Shown here one piece after another: positions 33,361 to 45,000 of a stretch of DNA of 64,000 nucleotides. Under the pieces are notes generated by a model. It did no database searches. It was not told the DNA's origin and saw nothing but the letters and a program-made list of their open reading frames with translations. The position numbers were made by a program, and so were the translations under genes. Position 1 is the stretch's first letter, and each line of letters begins with the position of its first letter. The DNA is from Desmodus rotundus. Its lineage: Eukaryota; Chordata; Mammalia; Chiroptera; Phyllostomidae. The DNA lies in contig NC_071399.1 in assembly GCF_022682495.2 (NCBI RefSeq), positions 55,606,873 to 55,670,872 of the forward strand. Reading direction: 5' to 3'.

Positions 33361-35164
33361 TGAGTTATAGAGAAAAATGACCTGAACAGTTGTGAAGATA
33401 AACTAAAGCTAGAAGGAAAAAGACTGAGAAGTGGAAATCCTTGCAAAAATGTAAAAAAAAAAAAAAAATGGTCCAAGTATTAATTGAAGAAGGCATGCGC
33501 AAAAACAGTAGTAGGGACAATTATGCTTTTCAGGTTAGGTTGGGAGTGAATATCTTACGTCTGGTAAGCCAAAAATAAGATGTGTTATTCAGAGTCCATC
33601 ACCTGTCTGGCCTATCTGAGAGGATTAGGGAGTGTTTGGAAAAAATTGGCATGAGGAAACAATATTTTAAACAATATTTCTGAAAATTATTTATGTTTCT
33701 TTTTATTTTTGCGTTTTCATAAGTGCCTTCTGTAAGTTATTCAATATGTACAAATTTGCAAAGGTGTTTTTTAGTTTTACAGTGAAGCAAAAAAAAGATA
33801 AATTAAATACATCTATTCATTTACTTGTGCTGAACTTTTCCCAAATTATATAAAGTTGTGGTAACTATAAAATGGGGTAATATTTAGCACAGTGCAAATA
33901 TTTGGCAAAAAAATATTGTTACTCAATAAACGTTATTTTTTTTCTTCTCCTTGTCATTCATATTCAATATTTATTGGAAGAAAAAGAATGCTTGACATTC
34001 AAAAGAGATATTTTTTCTAAAGCTTTTTTCCTATATTTTGAAGGCAAAAGGAAAAATATCAAGAGAAATTTTCCACTACACATCTACAAGAAGGACAAGA
34101 AAATGAGCCTGCAATTAGAGAAAACTGCATCCTTTTCAAAGAACTATATTATTAAATATTCAAGATCAGGTACATAACTGAGGATGTAAACACAAAGATA
34201 CAGCCTTTTTCAAGGTTTCTAACTAACCATTGGAGAAAATTTAATGAAATACTGGAAGGGGAAAACAATTCAAGAAATGGGCCAATTTGAAAACCTAAAG
34301 GTACTGCTTTCAATGGCACATTTAGTGAACAAAAGACAAAAGAGAGAAAAGAAAAATCATTTCAAGACAAAATGGCCACTGTCCATTGATTGAGAGGTCA
34401 CACTTTAAATCACTTTGACAGTTGAAAAGGCAAAAGGATATAGTTTTCACAGAAAGTAGTTTTCAAAACTTAAAAAGTGTATATAAAGAGAAGACACCAT
34501 AGGTGACCAGAAATAACTAAGGGATTTAGTTGCAGAAAATGTGAGCAAAATAGGACTGAGTCCGGACAAAGAACATTTATAAGTTTGATGCAGAATAGAT
34601 AAAGGGAACAACTCACTAACTTGGTATTTTCTGGCTTCTTTGGAAACTATATCTCCCTCTAGCAATATTCTACCCTTCCACTCAGTTTAAGCATAATCTT
34701 ATTTTTTTCTAGCATGATCTGGGTTTATGACAACTTCCATCTTTTCTTAGCAGAGGCATTTATTAGATATATTGCTCATGACAAATTCTCTCGAAACTTA
34801 GACAGTGAAACAATGGCAACACCAAAACACACTTTGAGCCGTTCTTTATTTCTCATTTTATAAATCCTGAACATGTAAATATTATCTACCAATTTTGTAA
34901 AATGTATTAGATGCGAATCAATAAAATGAAATAGTATTTGCTTTTCATCTCACAGAACTGTGATCAAACAGAGTTGGCATTCATGTTATGGCTTGGGAGA
35001 CATTTTTCTTTATTTCATTTTGAATTATTCAGTGGTCCTGCCACTAGGGTTTATTCCAAAGACACAGAGAAACCCAGAGAAATGAGGGAGTTATTTGAGC
35101 AGATACCAAATTTTTATCTGAATTATATGAATGTCAGTAAGCATGATATATGATTGGGTTCTCA
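33361..35164. other. nothing recognised
   Basis: AT-rich unique-looking DNA with an A16 run near 33452. The plus open frame 33902-34177 is lysine-rich and low-complexity, without recognised domains, and is not accepted as a gene. Confidence 0.45.
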
Positions 35165-35365
35165 GATTTGGAGTGAAACATATCTGGACATAAATTTAAT
35201 TTATGCCACTTAACCTCATATATGTTTTAGTCCCCTTTATAAATGGGGATAATAATAAATTTATTTAATAATAGTAATTCCTATGAAGACTAAATGAGAT
35301 GATGCACGGAATGTTTTTAGTGTAGGAGAGGAAACAGTAATCATTCAGCAAATGTTAGGCCATAT
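35165..35365 (+). repeat. MIR SINE
   Basis: 'gccacttaacctcatatatg', 'tttataaatggggataataa', 'gaagactaaatgagatgatg' and 'atcattcagcaaatgttagg' follow the MIR order closely from core to 3' end. Confidence 0.7.
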
Positions 35366-35406
35366 AATAGTCATAGTTATAATAATATGTGTGGTACTAG
35401 TAGTAG

Positions 35407-35962
35407 TGTCACAGAACAGACCAGGGTGGGGGCCGAACAATATAAAAGACCCCCCCTTTTTCTCCAGGGGTTCCTTCCTCCTACTTGGTTCACTTTGTTC
35501 GCTGCCAGGGGAAAGACATCTCTCAATGCCAGAGACTGGTGAAAAGGAAAGGAATTATTTATTTAAAAGTTATACAGACTAAAGTTCTTTAGAATATCCA
35601 CAAACACACACACTCCTTTTCACTCTGCCCAGTCTGGGATACTGTATCTCAGGAAAGAAGTAGTACATGATTCAGGCTCCCAGAACCATCCACATGGCTA
35701 AAAGGAGCACTTCCAAAGCCGAGTAGTCCCCAAAAGGCCACATGGTCCCCAAAAGAGAGGCCAAATGGCTCTGTGCCTAGGTCTAAATGCCAGTGCCAAT
35801 CTTCCTCTGGAGCCCCATTTCTGGCTCTTCCCACAATGGGCCACAGCTGACAGCATTCCAGGCAGGTGTGGCCCTGTGGTGTGGAGCCAATTATCTCCAA
35901 GCTCTTTTGGACTCCATTACAAATCCCTATTTGGGGGCCCCCTCTTGGCTATCCCTGTTACA
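35407..35962 (-). mobile_element. solo LTR of an endogenous retrovirus in a (TAG)n tract
   Basis: A 556-bp block with ends TGTCACAGAACAG and CCCTGTTACA inserted in a TAG/GTA simple repeat. The flanks GTAGTAG before and after the block are compatible with a 4-bp duplication, though the simple repeat hides its exact size. On the minus strand it reads TGTAACAGGG ... CTGTGACA, with AATAAATAATTCC (polyadenylation signal) about 150 bp before the 3' end. That favours reverse orientation. No internal retroviral sequence adjoins it. The family is not identified. Confidence 0.75.
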
Positions 35963-36012
35963 GTAGTAGTAGTAGCAGTAGGAGTACAAGTCAGAAAAGT
36001 AGTAGTAATAAA
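35963..36012. repeat. (GTA)n simple repeat
   Basis: 'gtagtagtagtagcagtagg' and 'agtagtagtaataa' continue the trinucleotide repeat that begins just left of the LTR at 35396-35406. Confidence 0.85.
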
Positions 36013-36269
36013 TTTGGCATGAATTATAAAAAAATGTTTATTTTACTTTTATCTTTGAACCTTGGGCTGAGTCAAATAATTAATGAGGATCTTTATGAGA
36101 GGGAACCCAAAAAAGACCAGAATTATCTTCTGGAGGGCAGACCCTTGCAGTACAGGCTTCCCCTGCTAGGTGAGTGTTCTCAGAACCCATCTGTATCAGT
36201 GCACCAGCTGGCGTTGTTGTGAGAGACTGCATTTGGCTTCAGTGAATCTTTTTTGAAGACTCTTTCAAT

Positions 36270-36655
36270 GTGTTTGCTTACTTCATGGTGGGTGATTTAC
36301 AAGTTCATCTCCCCACACGGTGCTGAGTGTTCAGCAGTTTTGAGGAAGAACGGTATGACCTCCATGCCCTGCCCTCCCTATTCACTCTATCTCACCCTGA
36401 GTGACTTTTTTTGTTTCCCCAGATGAACAAAGTCCTCAAAAGGAAATGTTTTGCTGATGTGGAAGAGATAAGACAAAAAACTAAAAGGCATCAGAATGGA
36501 TGAGTTCTAAAATTGTTTTGAGTGTAAAAATGTATCAAAACTTGTATCAAGTGGAGAGTACTTTGAAAGTGACTAAAGTTCAAACACATAAGAATAAACA
36601 CACAATTTTTTATAAATAAATTCCATTTTGGGTCCCTTTTCGTTATATGAAGTGA
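36270..36655 (+). mobile_element. mariner transposon 3' fragment
   Basis: The conserved end of a mariner transposase and its 3'UTR are visible. 'tttgtttccccagatgaaca' corresponds to the FFLFP..M.K region after the last catalytic acid. 'aaagtcctcaaaaggaaatg' and 'ttgctgatgtggaagagata' read KVLKRK.FADVEEI, followed by 'aagaataaacacacaatttt' and 'tataaataaattccattttg'. The upstream half and left terminus are missing and stops break the frame. Mariners are cut-and-paste TA-target transposons. This one is dead. Confidence 0.8.
36400..36550 (+). pseudogene. mariner transposase C-terminal remnant
   Basis: After the FLFP-like motif the translation runs MNKVLKRKCFADVEEIRQK and then loses frame. Later pieces correspond to the family's KGI..DEFKNCFEQW and NGEYFEGD ending. 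The catalytic triad region upstream is not recognisable. No function is expected. Confidence 0.7.
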
Positions 36656-37805
36656 GGAAAGTATATTGCAATAAAAATGGCCTCAATTTACAATGTTTTT
36701 AATCTATGACTAATACATTACATGCACTCCCTCATATTTTCAAAAACAAGTCCCAATGATGAAATATTAGTGAAGCTCTAGTTCCTAGTGGCTAATATAT
36801 CTGTGACTGGTTTCATTTTAAAAGGAGGATTGTTCAATTTACATTGGAAGCCATGGGATCATCAGGGATGCAAGTGACCTCCGCACGTCTCTTGATTCCA
36901 CGTCTCTGTCTAGGCTCTGTTCTTTGCTATTGTGGAAGCGCTTTTCTTCAGCCGAGGCACGTCTGCAGTCATCTCTGGTTCAATGCCTTGCGGATCCCTG
37001 ACCAATGGGAAAAGGGCCTAGTCTCCATTATCTCTAGTTTCTATACAAGAACAGAGGAAACCTGCTTGGCTCTGCTTTAATTATGTTCTTATCCCTTGGC
37101 ATAATCGCTTCTGGAAGTTGGAATTAAGGTTGAAATTAGGGTTGAGGGTTAATTAGCCTGGTTCAAATGACACGACCACCCTGTTTCCAGGATGATAAGA
37201 TCTATAAAGTGAAGAATGCAAGAAGGATTGCTAGGCCCAAAGAAAGATAGCAACCATAGTAAGTAGTCAGAACTTCTCCCGACTTCCTTCAGATAGGTGG
37301 GAAATTAGGGTTCTGACACAGTAAGTAATTTGAAACCCGGAGAGTTATAATGAGAATTCAAATTTTGGTCTCTTTCACTGCACAGCACAGAGTCTGTGCA
37401 CTGTGCCACCAGTGCTGTTTCACCGACAGTAACTCTATAATGAATTTGAGTACTAGGTGTTGAGTAGGTCAGGAATCCATACTGGGCCCCTGAAATGTAA
37501 GCACCAAGTCATCCCAAGTCTCTTGATAAATAGCAAATTTATAGTGCTATAAAATCTTTATAAAGCTTCAAAAAATCCACGCTGAACTGATGTGTTTTCT
37601 TAACTACCTCAGATTGTATCTAGTCAGCAAACAGCCCAATTTCTGTTTGCCATTCAGTTTATCAGTTTTCATCAATGACAGCATGCTTAGCAGACCCTCT
37701 TATTGGTAATGCCTCCCCCCAAATCTAGAGAAATCTAGAGAAAAGTGCAAAATCTTTGCATTTTTTTCCCTATTTTTTAGATTTCATCGAGCCCCAAGGA
37801 AGATA
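36656..37805. other. nothing recognised
   Basis: A mix of AT-rich and moderately GC-balanced DNA. The plus open frame at 36844-37080 has no recognisable domain. I see no promoter or splice context that supports a gene. Confidence 0.45.
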
Positions 37806-37837
37806 TATATATATACACATATGCATACATACATATA
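37806..37837. repeat. (TA)n / (CATA)n simple repeat
   Basis: 'tatatatatatacacatatg' and 'catacatacatata' abut the left end of the MITE at 37838. Confidence 0.85.
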
Positions 37838-37961
37838 CAAGGTAGGGGAAAGATAGGCTTATAATTATTCATATGGAAAACAGTGCAATAATTAATAAAT
37901 AATAATACAAGAATAAAATGTGTTTCATATACAACTGTAAACCTACTTTTGCCCCACCCTG
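37838..37961 (-). mobile_element. TA-flanked MITE, copy 1 (reverse)
   Basis: This 124-bp element lies between TA dinucleotides (37836-37837 and 37962-37963). Its right end CCTACTTTTGCCCCACCCTG matches the right ends of copies at 42171 and 62964. Its interior ('gaataaaatgtgtttcatat') is the complement of theirs, so it is inserted in the other direction. The left terminal repeat is the more diverged one. TA duplication and GGGGCAAAAGTAGG-type ends suggest a mariner-type nonautonomous element. It has no coding capacity. Confidence 0.85.
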
Positions 37962-37963
37962 TA

Positions 37964-39549
37964 GATAATACAGCTCAGTCATGATTATCTGCTACATGTA
38001 ATTTCTTAACTATTTTGACTATCCAAATGACTTCAATTTTTTTAATTTACTGGATTATAGAACTAAAGTTTATAATACTGAAGAGTCTGTAAATATATTT
38101 TATGCCTTCTTTACTTTTATTTTATTGACCCACAAAATCATTAATTTAATTAGTTTTCTTCCCCAACTCTAACCTGGTTATTTTATTTTTAAATGAACTC
38201 CCTAAAACACATTCTTTTCCCATGTGCCTCTAGAGATATTACAACAAAGCAACATAGTAATACACAGTGTATTATATTTTGTGGCATGATCAATAATACA
38301 GATAAAATGTGCCTCGAAGTTTGCTTTTTGAGATATTAGTGGTTACAATTTATAAGCCTATTTATAAGGTAAGATTAAGTGCTACTGTAATTACCTGACT
38401 TGTTCTCTTGTGTCTACCATAATATTCTTTATCGTCACTACTGTGTAAATTGGTAAACCGTGATTTTGTTTCACGAATCTGAATTATATTGTATAGAATA
38501 GTGTGATCATCACCCTTTAACTTAATTGCAAGCCTGCCTTAAAATATATTTACTCTGTTTTCTTAGTAGAATCGAAGTTCAAATTTTGCATTATGCAAAA
38601 AGCCAGTTTTTTAAAGGAATTCAAAAGTTAATGTTATCATAATCCTAAATAGATGAAGGACTGGTGAAGAAAACTGCAGAACAAATATGAAATTTAATAA
38701 TGGCTTTCCAACAGCCTGCCTTTCAAATTGTTAGGAATTCATTAAACAACGGATGAGCAGCACTGACGATTAAATTACTCTCATATGAGTTATCTCACCA
38801 TATTATGAATATTGCATACTACGTAGCTCACATTTCTAATGGGATGTAGACAACAAACAGGATTTCAGATAATAGCTATGAAGTTTGAATTCATTCTCAA
38901 ATACATCCTGCTTTGGTTCAAAGAAAAATAATTGGGATATAACTGTATAAAAAAGGGTTAACATTGACAATGTTAAAGAAAACGTATTAGAGCTGTGGCT
39001 GTATTAGAAGTGCATCACCCTGTAAACAGTTGAGGAGCAGAAGTAGTAATAGTGACTAACCTTACAGAGTTATAAATATCTTGAGTAAATCAAACATGTT
39101 GAAGCTTACATTCTATGTGGTAGCTACTCTTCTTTTTCCTACAGGTGGTTAAGCGGTTTGCTAAAGGTCATGCTGTTAAATGTGCCACAGCTGGTATTGA
39201 AACATGGAGTTTGAATTGATAACCACTGCTTATAAGACACATAGAGAGGCACCATCCACATTTTTACCACTGGACAACTTTTTCATTTTCATTTTTACTG
39301 TCTGTATTTCTACTCAAAAGTGATGAAAACATTCTATTAAGAACACTTGTAAAAAACAAACAAAAACTTAGAACAGGTGCTTCATGTAGAGCTATTTTAT
39401 TCACACATTGGATGGAGCCCACAGGAAGTTGGGAAAATGAAAGAAATAGTACAGAAGGCAGGCCTGCACACAGAGAAGCTAATGGTGAACGAAGTTGGTG
39501 ACTGCCTTTCCTACAGTGTGCTTCAGTTAACTGTTTTCCAAAATAAACC
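37964..39549. other. nothing recognised
   Basis: AT-rich unique-looking DNA without a supported gene or named repeat. Confidence 0.45.
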
Positions 39550-39702
39550 TTTAAATTTTAAAATAGTTTAGATTTACATAAAAGTTGTGAGAGGACAGAG
39601 AATTTCTACATGCCCCACATTCAGTTTCTCATAATCTCTTACGTTAGTATGATACATTTGTCACAATCAATGAATGAACTAATATAAATGAACGTCAATT
39701 AA
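39550..39702 (-). mobile_element. old L1M 3'UTR fragment
   Basis: 'tagatttacataaaagttgt', 'acatgccccacattcagttt' and 'ttagtatgatacatttgtca' match the antisense 3' end of an old L1M/L1ME element. It ends where the RPL6 retrocopy is cut off. Confidence 0.65.
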
Positions 39703-40360
39703 TTAATTCACCAGTGAGATGTCTGGGAATTTTCACTTCATTGCTATCAGTTTTGCTGGAGGTAGTGATGACAAATTTCTGGTGTGTTCTAGCAGAGGGG
39801 TTTGATTAAAGGCTAGAGGTTCAGTCACATGTAGCAAACCACCGCTCAGCTGCTTCAGGAAAACCACCTCTTGCCTCTGTGGTCCCAGTGAGGATGATCA
39901 GAATGGTCCATGGAGTGATGCTGGCTCACAGTTTTCTCACGTGCTGGTTGAAGGGTTTCTTGCCATGGCCCAACAGCTTTTGAGGCACATCTTCAGCAGG
40001 ATAGCATCTAAGCATTTTGTGAAGTATAGCCACTTGGATACCACCATTCTTGTCACCACCAACTGGTTTGGGACAGTGGCAAGTACTTTCCCCTGCTTTT
40101 TCTTTTCAACCCTGGATTTAGCTGCTGAACACTTCCTCTTGTACATGGCCTTTTGAGAATACATAGCTGACTGGGAATAGCTGCCAATTCCTCACTAGGA
40201 CAAGGTTTCCGCTGCTGTGGGGCTGCCCCTTCTGAGACATCTTGGCCTTGAGGTTACCCTTCTCGACCTGCCACCAGCATCAGCCTTCTTGGCTTCGGGC
40301 TTCTTCTCCTTAGCATTTGTTTCTCAGTTTTTTCACCCACCATCTTGCAAGATGTGAGAA
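39703..40360 (-). pseudogene. RPL6: processed pseudogene of ribosomal protein L6
   Basis: The reverse strand carries an intronless RPL6 copy. The start codon is at 40341-40343 (ATGGTGGGTGAAAAA). It is followed by the lysine-rich N-terminus (KEKKPEAKK-like), the piece [23 protein letters not shown] (40164 leftward), the HGKKPF-like region and the VVFLKQL-like region. It stops in the part coding for the IPKHLTDA-like segment, at about 39703. RPL6 is a large-subunit ribosomal protein. This copy has at least one frameshift after KVLATV and others upstream, so it is inactive. Roughly the last fifth of the coding sequence and the poly-A tail are missing. Absence of introns indicates L1-mediated retrotransposition of mRNA. 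Confidence 0.93.
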
Positions 40361-42168
40361 AGAACTACTATTTATTCTTGAGAGTTTAATATCCTAATAG
40401 TAGAAACTAATATCTATGCAACTCTTTTACATTTTTTGTAGAAGAAACTATCAATATCTAGTCATTTATTTGATTATAGATGGTCATTTTATTAGGTTTT
40501 GTTTTAATATTCAATGATACACATGAAGCACATAAAATAAATTCCAATCTTATAATTACATTGCATTTTCTAGAGCTTGGGCTGAAAAATCTTTTATTTA
40601 CCAATTTTTAGCTCAATTCAACTACCACTTAGAGAGTAATTATTGTATTCCTGTCACTGAATTAAGATTCTGGGTTACCTACATACATATAAAATGCTGA
40701 GTCTACCTCTAAGAGGTAGACAGCAGATATCATACATATATGATAAATTTACTATTATAGTAGCCTCTTAATCAATGTCCCCATTTTCATTGAAAGCTAT
40801 TTTCATTAGAAAGTTAACTTTCTAATATAGAAAATTTGATAGTGGCTTTCACAAGATGAACATATTTCATGATTTTTCTTCTATATATGTTAATATTATA
40901 ACTCCTTAGCTATAATGTATGCATTTCATTAGTGACCATGAGTATATTTCAGATGCATCTGCCTCTCTAAACTCCTCCTTTATTTCACACATCTAACCAA
41001 TTGTGCTTTTTCTATATTTCTTCACAATATTTACTCAAATTGAAAGTATTATGGGCCATTAAAATTATAGGAATTATATCTAGGATGAAGGGTTTTCAAG
41101 TGAAAATTCAAGTATCTCTCCAGGGAACTATAACTGCAAACATAAAATCTTTGTAATTTTTTAATTGAGTTATTCTAACCTTTCCTGAGTTAAGAATGGT
41201 TAGCTTCATATAGATTATATGATGTGCTGAAGTTCAATTACTTTAAGAGAGCAATTAGTGGGTCTCTTGGTTTGGTGAAATCAAAGCAAAAAGATTTGGA
41301 CATGATCTACAGGACATGTCTAAAATTTATCTCTTAGTGTTGAAAATAACTATTTCATCAGGCTAATTTGAATTTTATAGGGAGGATAAAGCCATTGAAC
41401 ATTTTCTCTTTTTAACAAAATTAAGTATAAATGACTACAATATTAAAACAAAACATAATAACAAGAATATATAGATATTCGACATCCTTTAAATAAAAAC
41501 CAAATAAATGAAGTAAACATTATATAATTAGCATTATTTTAGAAACAATTGAATACAGATTTAGTTTGAAGAAACTGCAAATAATGCCAAATACAAGATA
41601 TTGAAAATACAAATGAGAGGTCTAGAGACATCAAAGAAAACTTGAGATGTTATGTTTAATATTTGCACAATGAAAGATGAGGAAAAATAGGGGTCTCTTG
41701 CCAAGCTCTTTATTTTGTTCTGTTCACTTATTTACTTTTCCGGAAATGCCACACCATGTAGACCATCTTTTAATACACATGGAGAAAAGACAAAATCAAA
41801 AGATAATTGACAAAAATATTTCTAAAATTGCAAAAAGCGTAAATCTCCAAAATCATGACACAAAGTGAACACTATGAAGGCCAAATAACATATAATTAGC
41901 TAAAACAATGTTTATAAAGTTCCTGAAAACAACCAAAAGGAAAAGAAAGCTAACATACAATAATCAATCCACAGACATTTACCTAGTCACATCGACAAGA
42001 GAATCCAGATGATGACATAATGCAAGATCAAACAATCAGCTAGAACTTTTAAAACATTTAACAGTATGATTAAATATAGATACTTTAAGATGAGGATTAA
42101 AATTTTATCTTCAGCAGACTCCCAGTGTAGGAGACAGCACAAAGTAATGTATACCTTTGAAGGAAGAA
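40361..42168. other. nothing recognised
   Basis: AT-rich DNA with no gene supported. The plus open frame at 41677-41868 has no recognised relative. Confidence 0.45.
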
Positions 42169-42170
42169 TA

Positions 42171-42298
42171 CAGAGTGGGTCAAAGGTAGGTTTACAGTTG
42201 TGAGTACATGAAACAGAGTTTATTCCTGTATTATTGTTTATAAATTATAGTACTAATTTCCATACTAACAACTATAAACCTACTTTTGCCCCACCCTC
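42171..42298 (+). mobile_element. TA-flanked MITE, copy 2
   Basis: This 128-bp element is bounded by TA (42169-42170 and 42299-42300). The left end CAGAGTGGGTCAAAGGTAGG, continuing 'tttacagttgt', is the inverted complement of the right end 'aacctacttttgccccaccc'. That gives terminal inverted repeats of about 31 bp. Interior: 'gagtacatgaaacagagttt', 'attcctgtattattgtttat'. It is the best preserved of the three copies for both ends. Confidence 0.92.
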
Positions 42299-42300
42299 TA

Positions 42301-43020
42301 TTAAGCCGTGATGGACAGAGAGGGATTTAAGAACTATTGGCCTAGTGACTTGGGTAAATTTAAATAAGCATTGGTTAGAAATACAGTATTATGAAGGCAA
42401 AAGTTTGTGGTATAAGACAAGTGAGAAATATGTAATTGAGTTAAAATAACATTTGAGAGAGATTGTATTTCAGCATCCTTATTTTACTGATTGATTTTAA
42501 CTGTATAAAATTAAGTAGTGACAATAAAATTTTAAGTGTAACTTCAAATAGAGCAGAATTAAAAGTGTAGCTTTCAAGCCAGATGAAGAAGTAATAAAAT
42601 ATTTTAGAAACATTATTAGAGAGATGTTTTATGTAATAAGTCAACTTTGTAAATGCAGAGAAACTAACAGATTGCACAGAAACAGAGATCTCATCCTGAG
42701 GAGGATTGACCCTGTGATACTATTTGACATGTAGAAAGAGTCATGAGCCAACGAATATGAGTGGCTTTTAGAAACTCAAAATGGCAAGCAAATGGCCTTT
42801 GGAAAGGAATGGGGCCCTCCCCAGACCTTTATTTTAGCCCACTGAGGCCTGTCTGGTACCTCAGGCTTTCAGGACTAAGCCACTAAATTTGAGGTTATTT
42901 GTTAAAACATCACAAAACCAAATATAATGATGATAAATATAAAATAATTACTTGGTAGTTGAGCAAATTTTCACCACAACAAAACATGAAGTGTACAGAG
43001 TTAGAAAATAAAATTTTACC
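42301..43020. other. nothing recognised
   Basis: AT-rich DNA with no supported gene or named repeat. Confidence 0.45.
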
Positions 43021-43563
43021 GAGCATAATACCTTCTAGGTCTATTCATGTTGTCACAAATGGTAAGACTTCAGGTTTTGGGGTTGTTTTTTTTTTGGTTG
43101 GGTAATATTCCACTGTATGTAGTACCACCTTTTCTTTATCCATTTGTCTATCAATAGACACTTAGATTGCTTTTATATCTTGGCTCTTATAAATAATGCT
43201 GCAATGAAGATAAAACTGCATATATCTTTTTGGATTAGTGTTTTTAATTCCTAAAGATAAATACCCAGAAGTAAAATTTCTGGGTCATATGGAAATTCTA
43301 TTTTTAATTGTTTCAAGAACTTCGATACTGTTCTCCACAGGGGCTGCACCGATCTGCATTCCTTCCCACTGACAGTGCACAAGGGTTCCTGTTTCTTCAT
43401 GTTCACACCAACACATTTGTTCATTTATGGACAACAGCCATTCTGACAGGTGTGAGATAATCTACCATTATGAGGTTAGTGATGTTGAGCATTCTTTCAT
43501 ATTTCTATTAGCCATACGAATGTCCTCTTTGGAGAAATGTTTATTCAGGTCTTCTGCCCATTG
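43021..43563 (-). mobile_element. L1-D inverted 5' part, first piece
   Basis: Antisense L1MA/L1MB-like ORF2 C-terminal sequence ('gagcataataccttctaggt', 'tggctcttataaataatgct', 'taaatacccagaagtaaaat', 'gcattctttcatatttctat'). It is cut at 43563 by HAL1-d and continues at 44340. The left end corresponds to the L1 position just upstream of the sense part starting at 44611. This is the signature of a 5' inversion. Confidence 0.8.
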
Positions 43564-44016
43564 TTTTTTTTTTTTTTCAAATACATTTCATTGATTATAC
43601 TATTACAGTTTTCCCATTTCCTCCCCTTCATTACCCTCTGCCTTGCACACCTCCTTCCCACTCACATTCCCCCACTTAGTTCATGTCCATGGGACATACA
43701 TATAATTTCTTTGGCTTCCACATTTCCTATACTATTCTTAACCTCCCCCTGTCTATTTTGTGCCTACCTATTATGCTTCTTATTCCCTGTACCTTTTCCC
43801 CCCATTCTCCTCTCCCCTTCCCCACTGATAACCCTCCCTGTGATCTCCATTTCTGTGATTCTGTTCTTGTTCTAGCTGTTTGCTTGTTTTTTGCTTTTTT
43901 TTTTTTAGGTTCGGTTGTTGATAGTTTTGAGTTTGTTGTCATTTTACTGTTCATACTTTTGATCTTTTTCTTAGGTAAGTTCCTTTAACATTTCATATAA
44001 TAAGGGCTTGGTGATG
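43564..44016 (-). mobile_element. HAL1-d: 3' fragment of half-L1
   Basis: A T-run (43564-43577, complement of the tail) leads into 'catttcattgattatactat', the complement of the HAL1 3' end. A C-rich tract and 'tttaacatttcatataataa' (end of ORF1) follow. It is 5'-truncated at 44016. It inserted in L1-D and was then followed by the VES at 44017. Confidence 0.88.
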
Positions 44017-44256
44017 GCACTGGCTGGTGTGGCTCAGTGGACTGAGCACCAGCCTGCAAACCCAAGGGTCGCCGGTTTGACTGCCAGTCAGGGCACTTGC
44101 CTGGGTTTCTGGCCAGGCCCTCAGTAGGGGGTGTGTGCGAGGCAACTACACACTGACGTTTCTCTCCCTCTCTTTCTCCCTCCCTTCTCCTCTGTCTAAA
44201 AATAAATAAATAAATTGTAACTACTCCTTAACAGTTAAGTGAGAGCTTGGTGCTGC
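44006..44256 (+). mobile_element. VES SINE inside the L1-D/HAL1-d cluster
   Basis: The VES body starts at 44017 'gcactggctggtgtggctca' and runs through 'ccctctctttctccctccct' to an AAATAAATAAATAAA tail and about 35 bp of further tail-side sequence. The flanks GCTTGGTGATG (44006-44016) and GCTTGGTGCTG (44246-44256) form an 11-bp duplication with one mismatch. The B-box is degraded (GGTTTGACTGCC), so Pol III transcription is unlikely. Confidence 0.9.
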
Positions 44257-44339
44257 CGCTGAGTAGAAACAAGGTGCTGGGCCAGATAAATAAGCTGGAG
44301 GGCCAGATTCAGCCTGCAGGCCTTGTGTTTGCCACCTGT
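44257..44339 (+). mobile_element. hAT-like terminal fragment
   Basis: 'gggccagattcagcctgcag' followed by 'gccttgtgtttgccacctgt' resembles the right end of a common nonautonomous hAT family in mammals. Only about 80 bp remains and the left end is absent. Confidence 0.4.
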
Positions 44340-44610
44340 GTCATATTGGATATATCATTGGTAAATAATCTTGTCCCATCTGTAGATTGTCTATAGATTG
44401 TTCACGGCTTCTTTTCACTGTGCAAAAAACTTGGTTTTATATAGTCCCATTTGTTTATTTTTCTTTTGTTTTTCTTGCTGGGGAGCCACAGCCCCCAAAA
44501 TATTGCTGAGAGCAATTTAAAGGAGTTTTCTTCTGGGAGTTTTATGATCTCAGGTTTTACATTGAAGTTTTTAATTCATAATGAGTTTATTTTTATATGT
44601 GGTATATGAT
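44340..44610 (-). mobile_element. L1-D inverted 5' part, second piece
   Basis: 'ggatatatcattggtaaata', 'tgtgcaaaaaacttggtttt' and 'gatctcaggttttacattga' continue antisense ORF2 after the inserted cluster, with roughly 75 bp lost at the join. The piece ends abruptly at 44610, where the sense part begins. Confidence 0.8.
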
Positions 44611-45000
44611 GTCAGGCAGAGAAAGACCAATACCATATGATTTCACTTATGTGTGGAATCTAAAAAACAAAATAAATGAAAAACAAAACAGAAATAAACT
44701 CATAGATACAGAGAAGGAATTTATGGTCACCAGATGGAAAGTGCTGGGGGGATGAGTGATAAAGGTAAGAGGGATTAAGAAGTAGAAATCGCCCATTCTA
44801 ATGATAGTCACAAGGATGTCAACTACAGCATAGAGAATGCCATCAGTCATATTATAATAATTCTGTGTGGTGTCATATTGGTAGTAGACTTATCAGAATG
44901 ATCATTCATGAGGTATGTAAACATCACCACATTGTACACCTGAAACTAATATAATATTGTATGTCAACTCTAATTAAACAATTAATTAAAAAACCAAAAT
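44611..45000 (+). mobile_element. L1-D 3' part (sense 3'UTR)
   Basis: 'gtcaggcagagaaagaccaa', 'gatttcacttatgtgtggaa', 'tagatacagagaaggaattt' and 'cacctgaaactaatataata' are sense L1 from the ORF2 end through the 3'UTR, closing with an A-rich tail near 44980-45000. Together with 43021-44610 it forms one L1 with an inverted 5' half. Confidence 0.85.

Noticed and set aside
35850..36222. open frames of 85-118 codons spanning the LTR end and following DNA
   Set aside because: They run through the LTR terminus and a trinucleotide repeat (giving serine runs), and match no retroviral or host protein.
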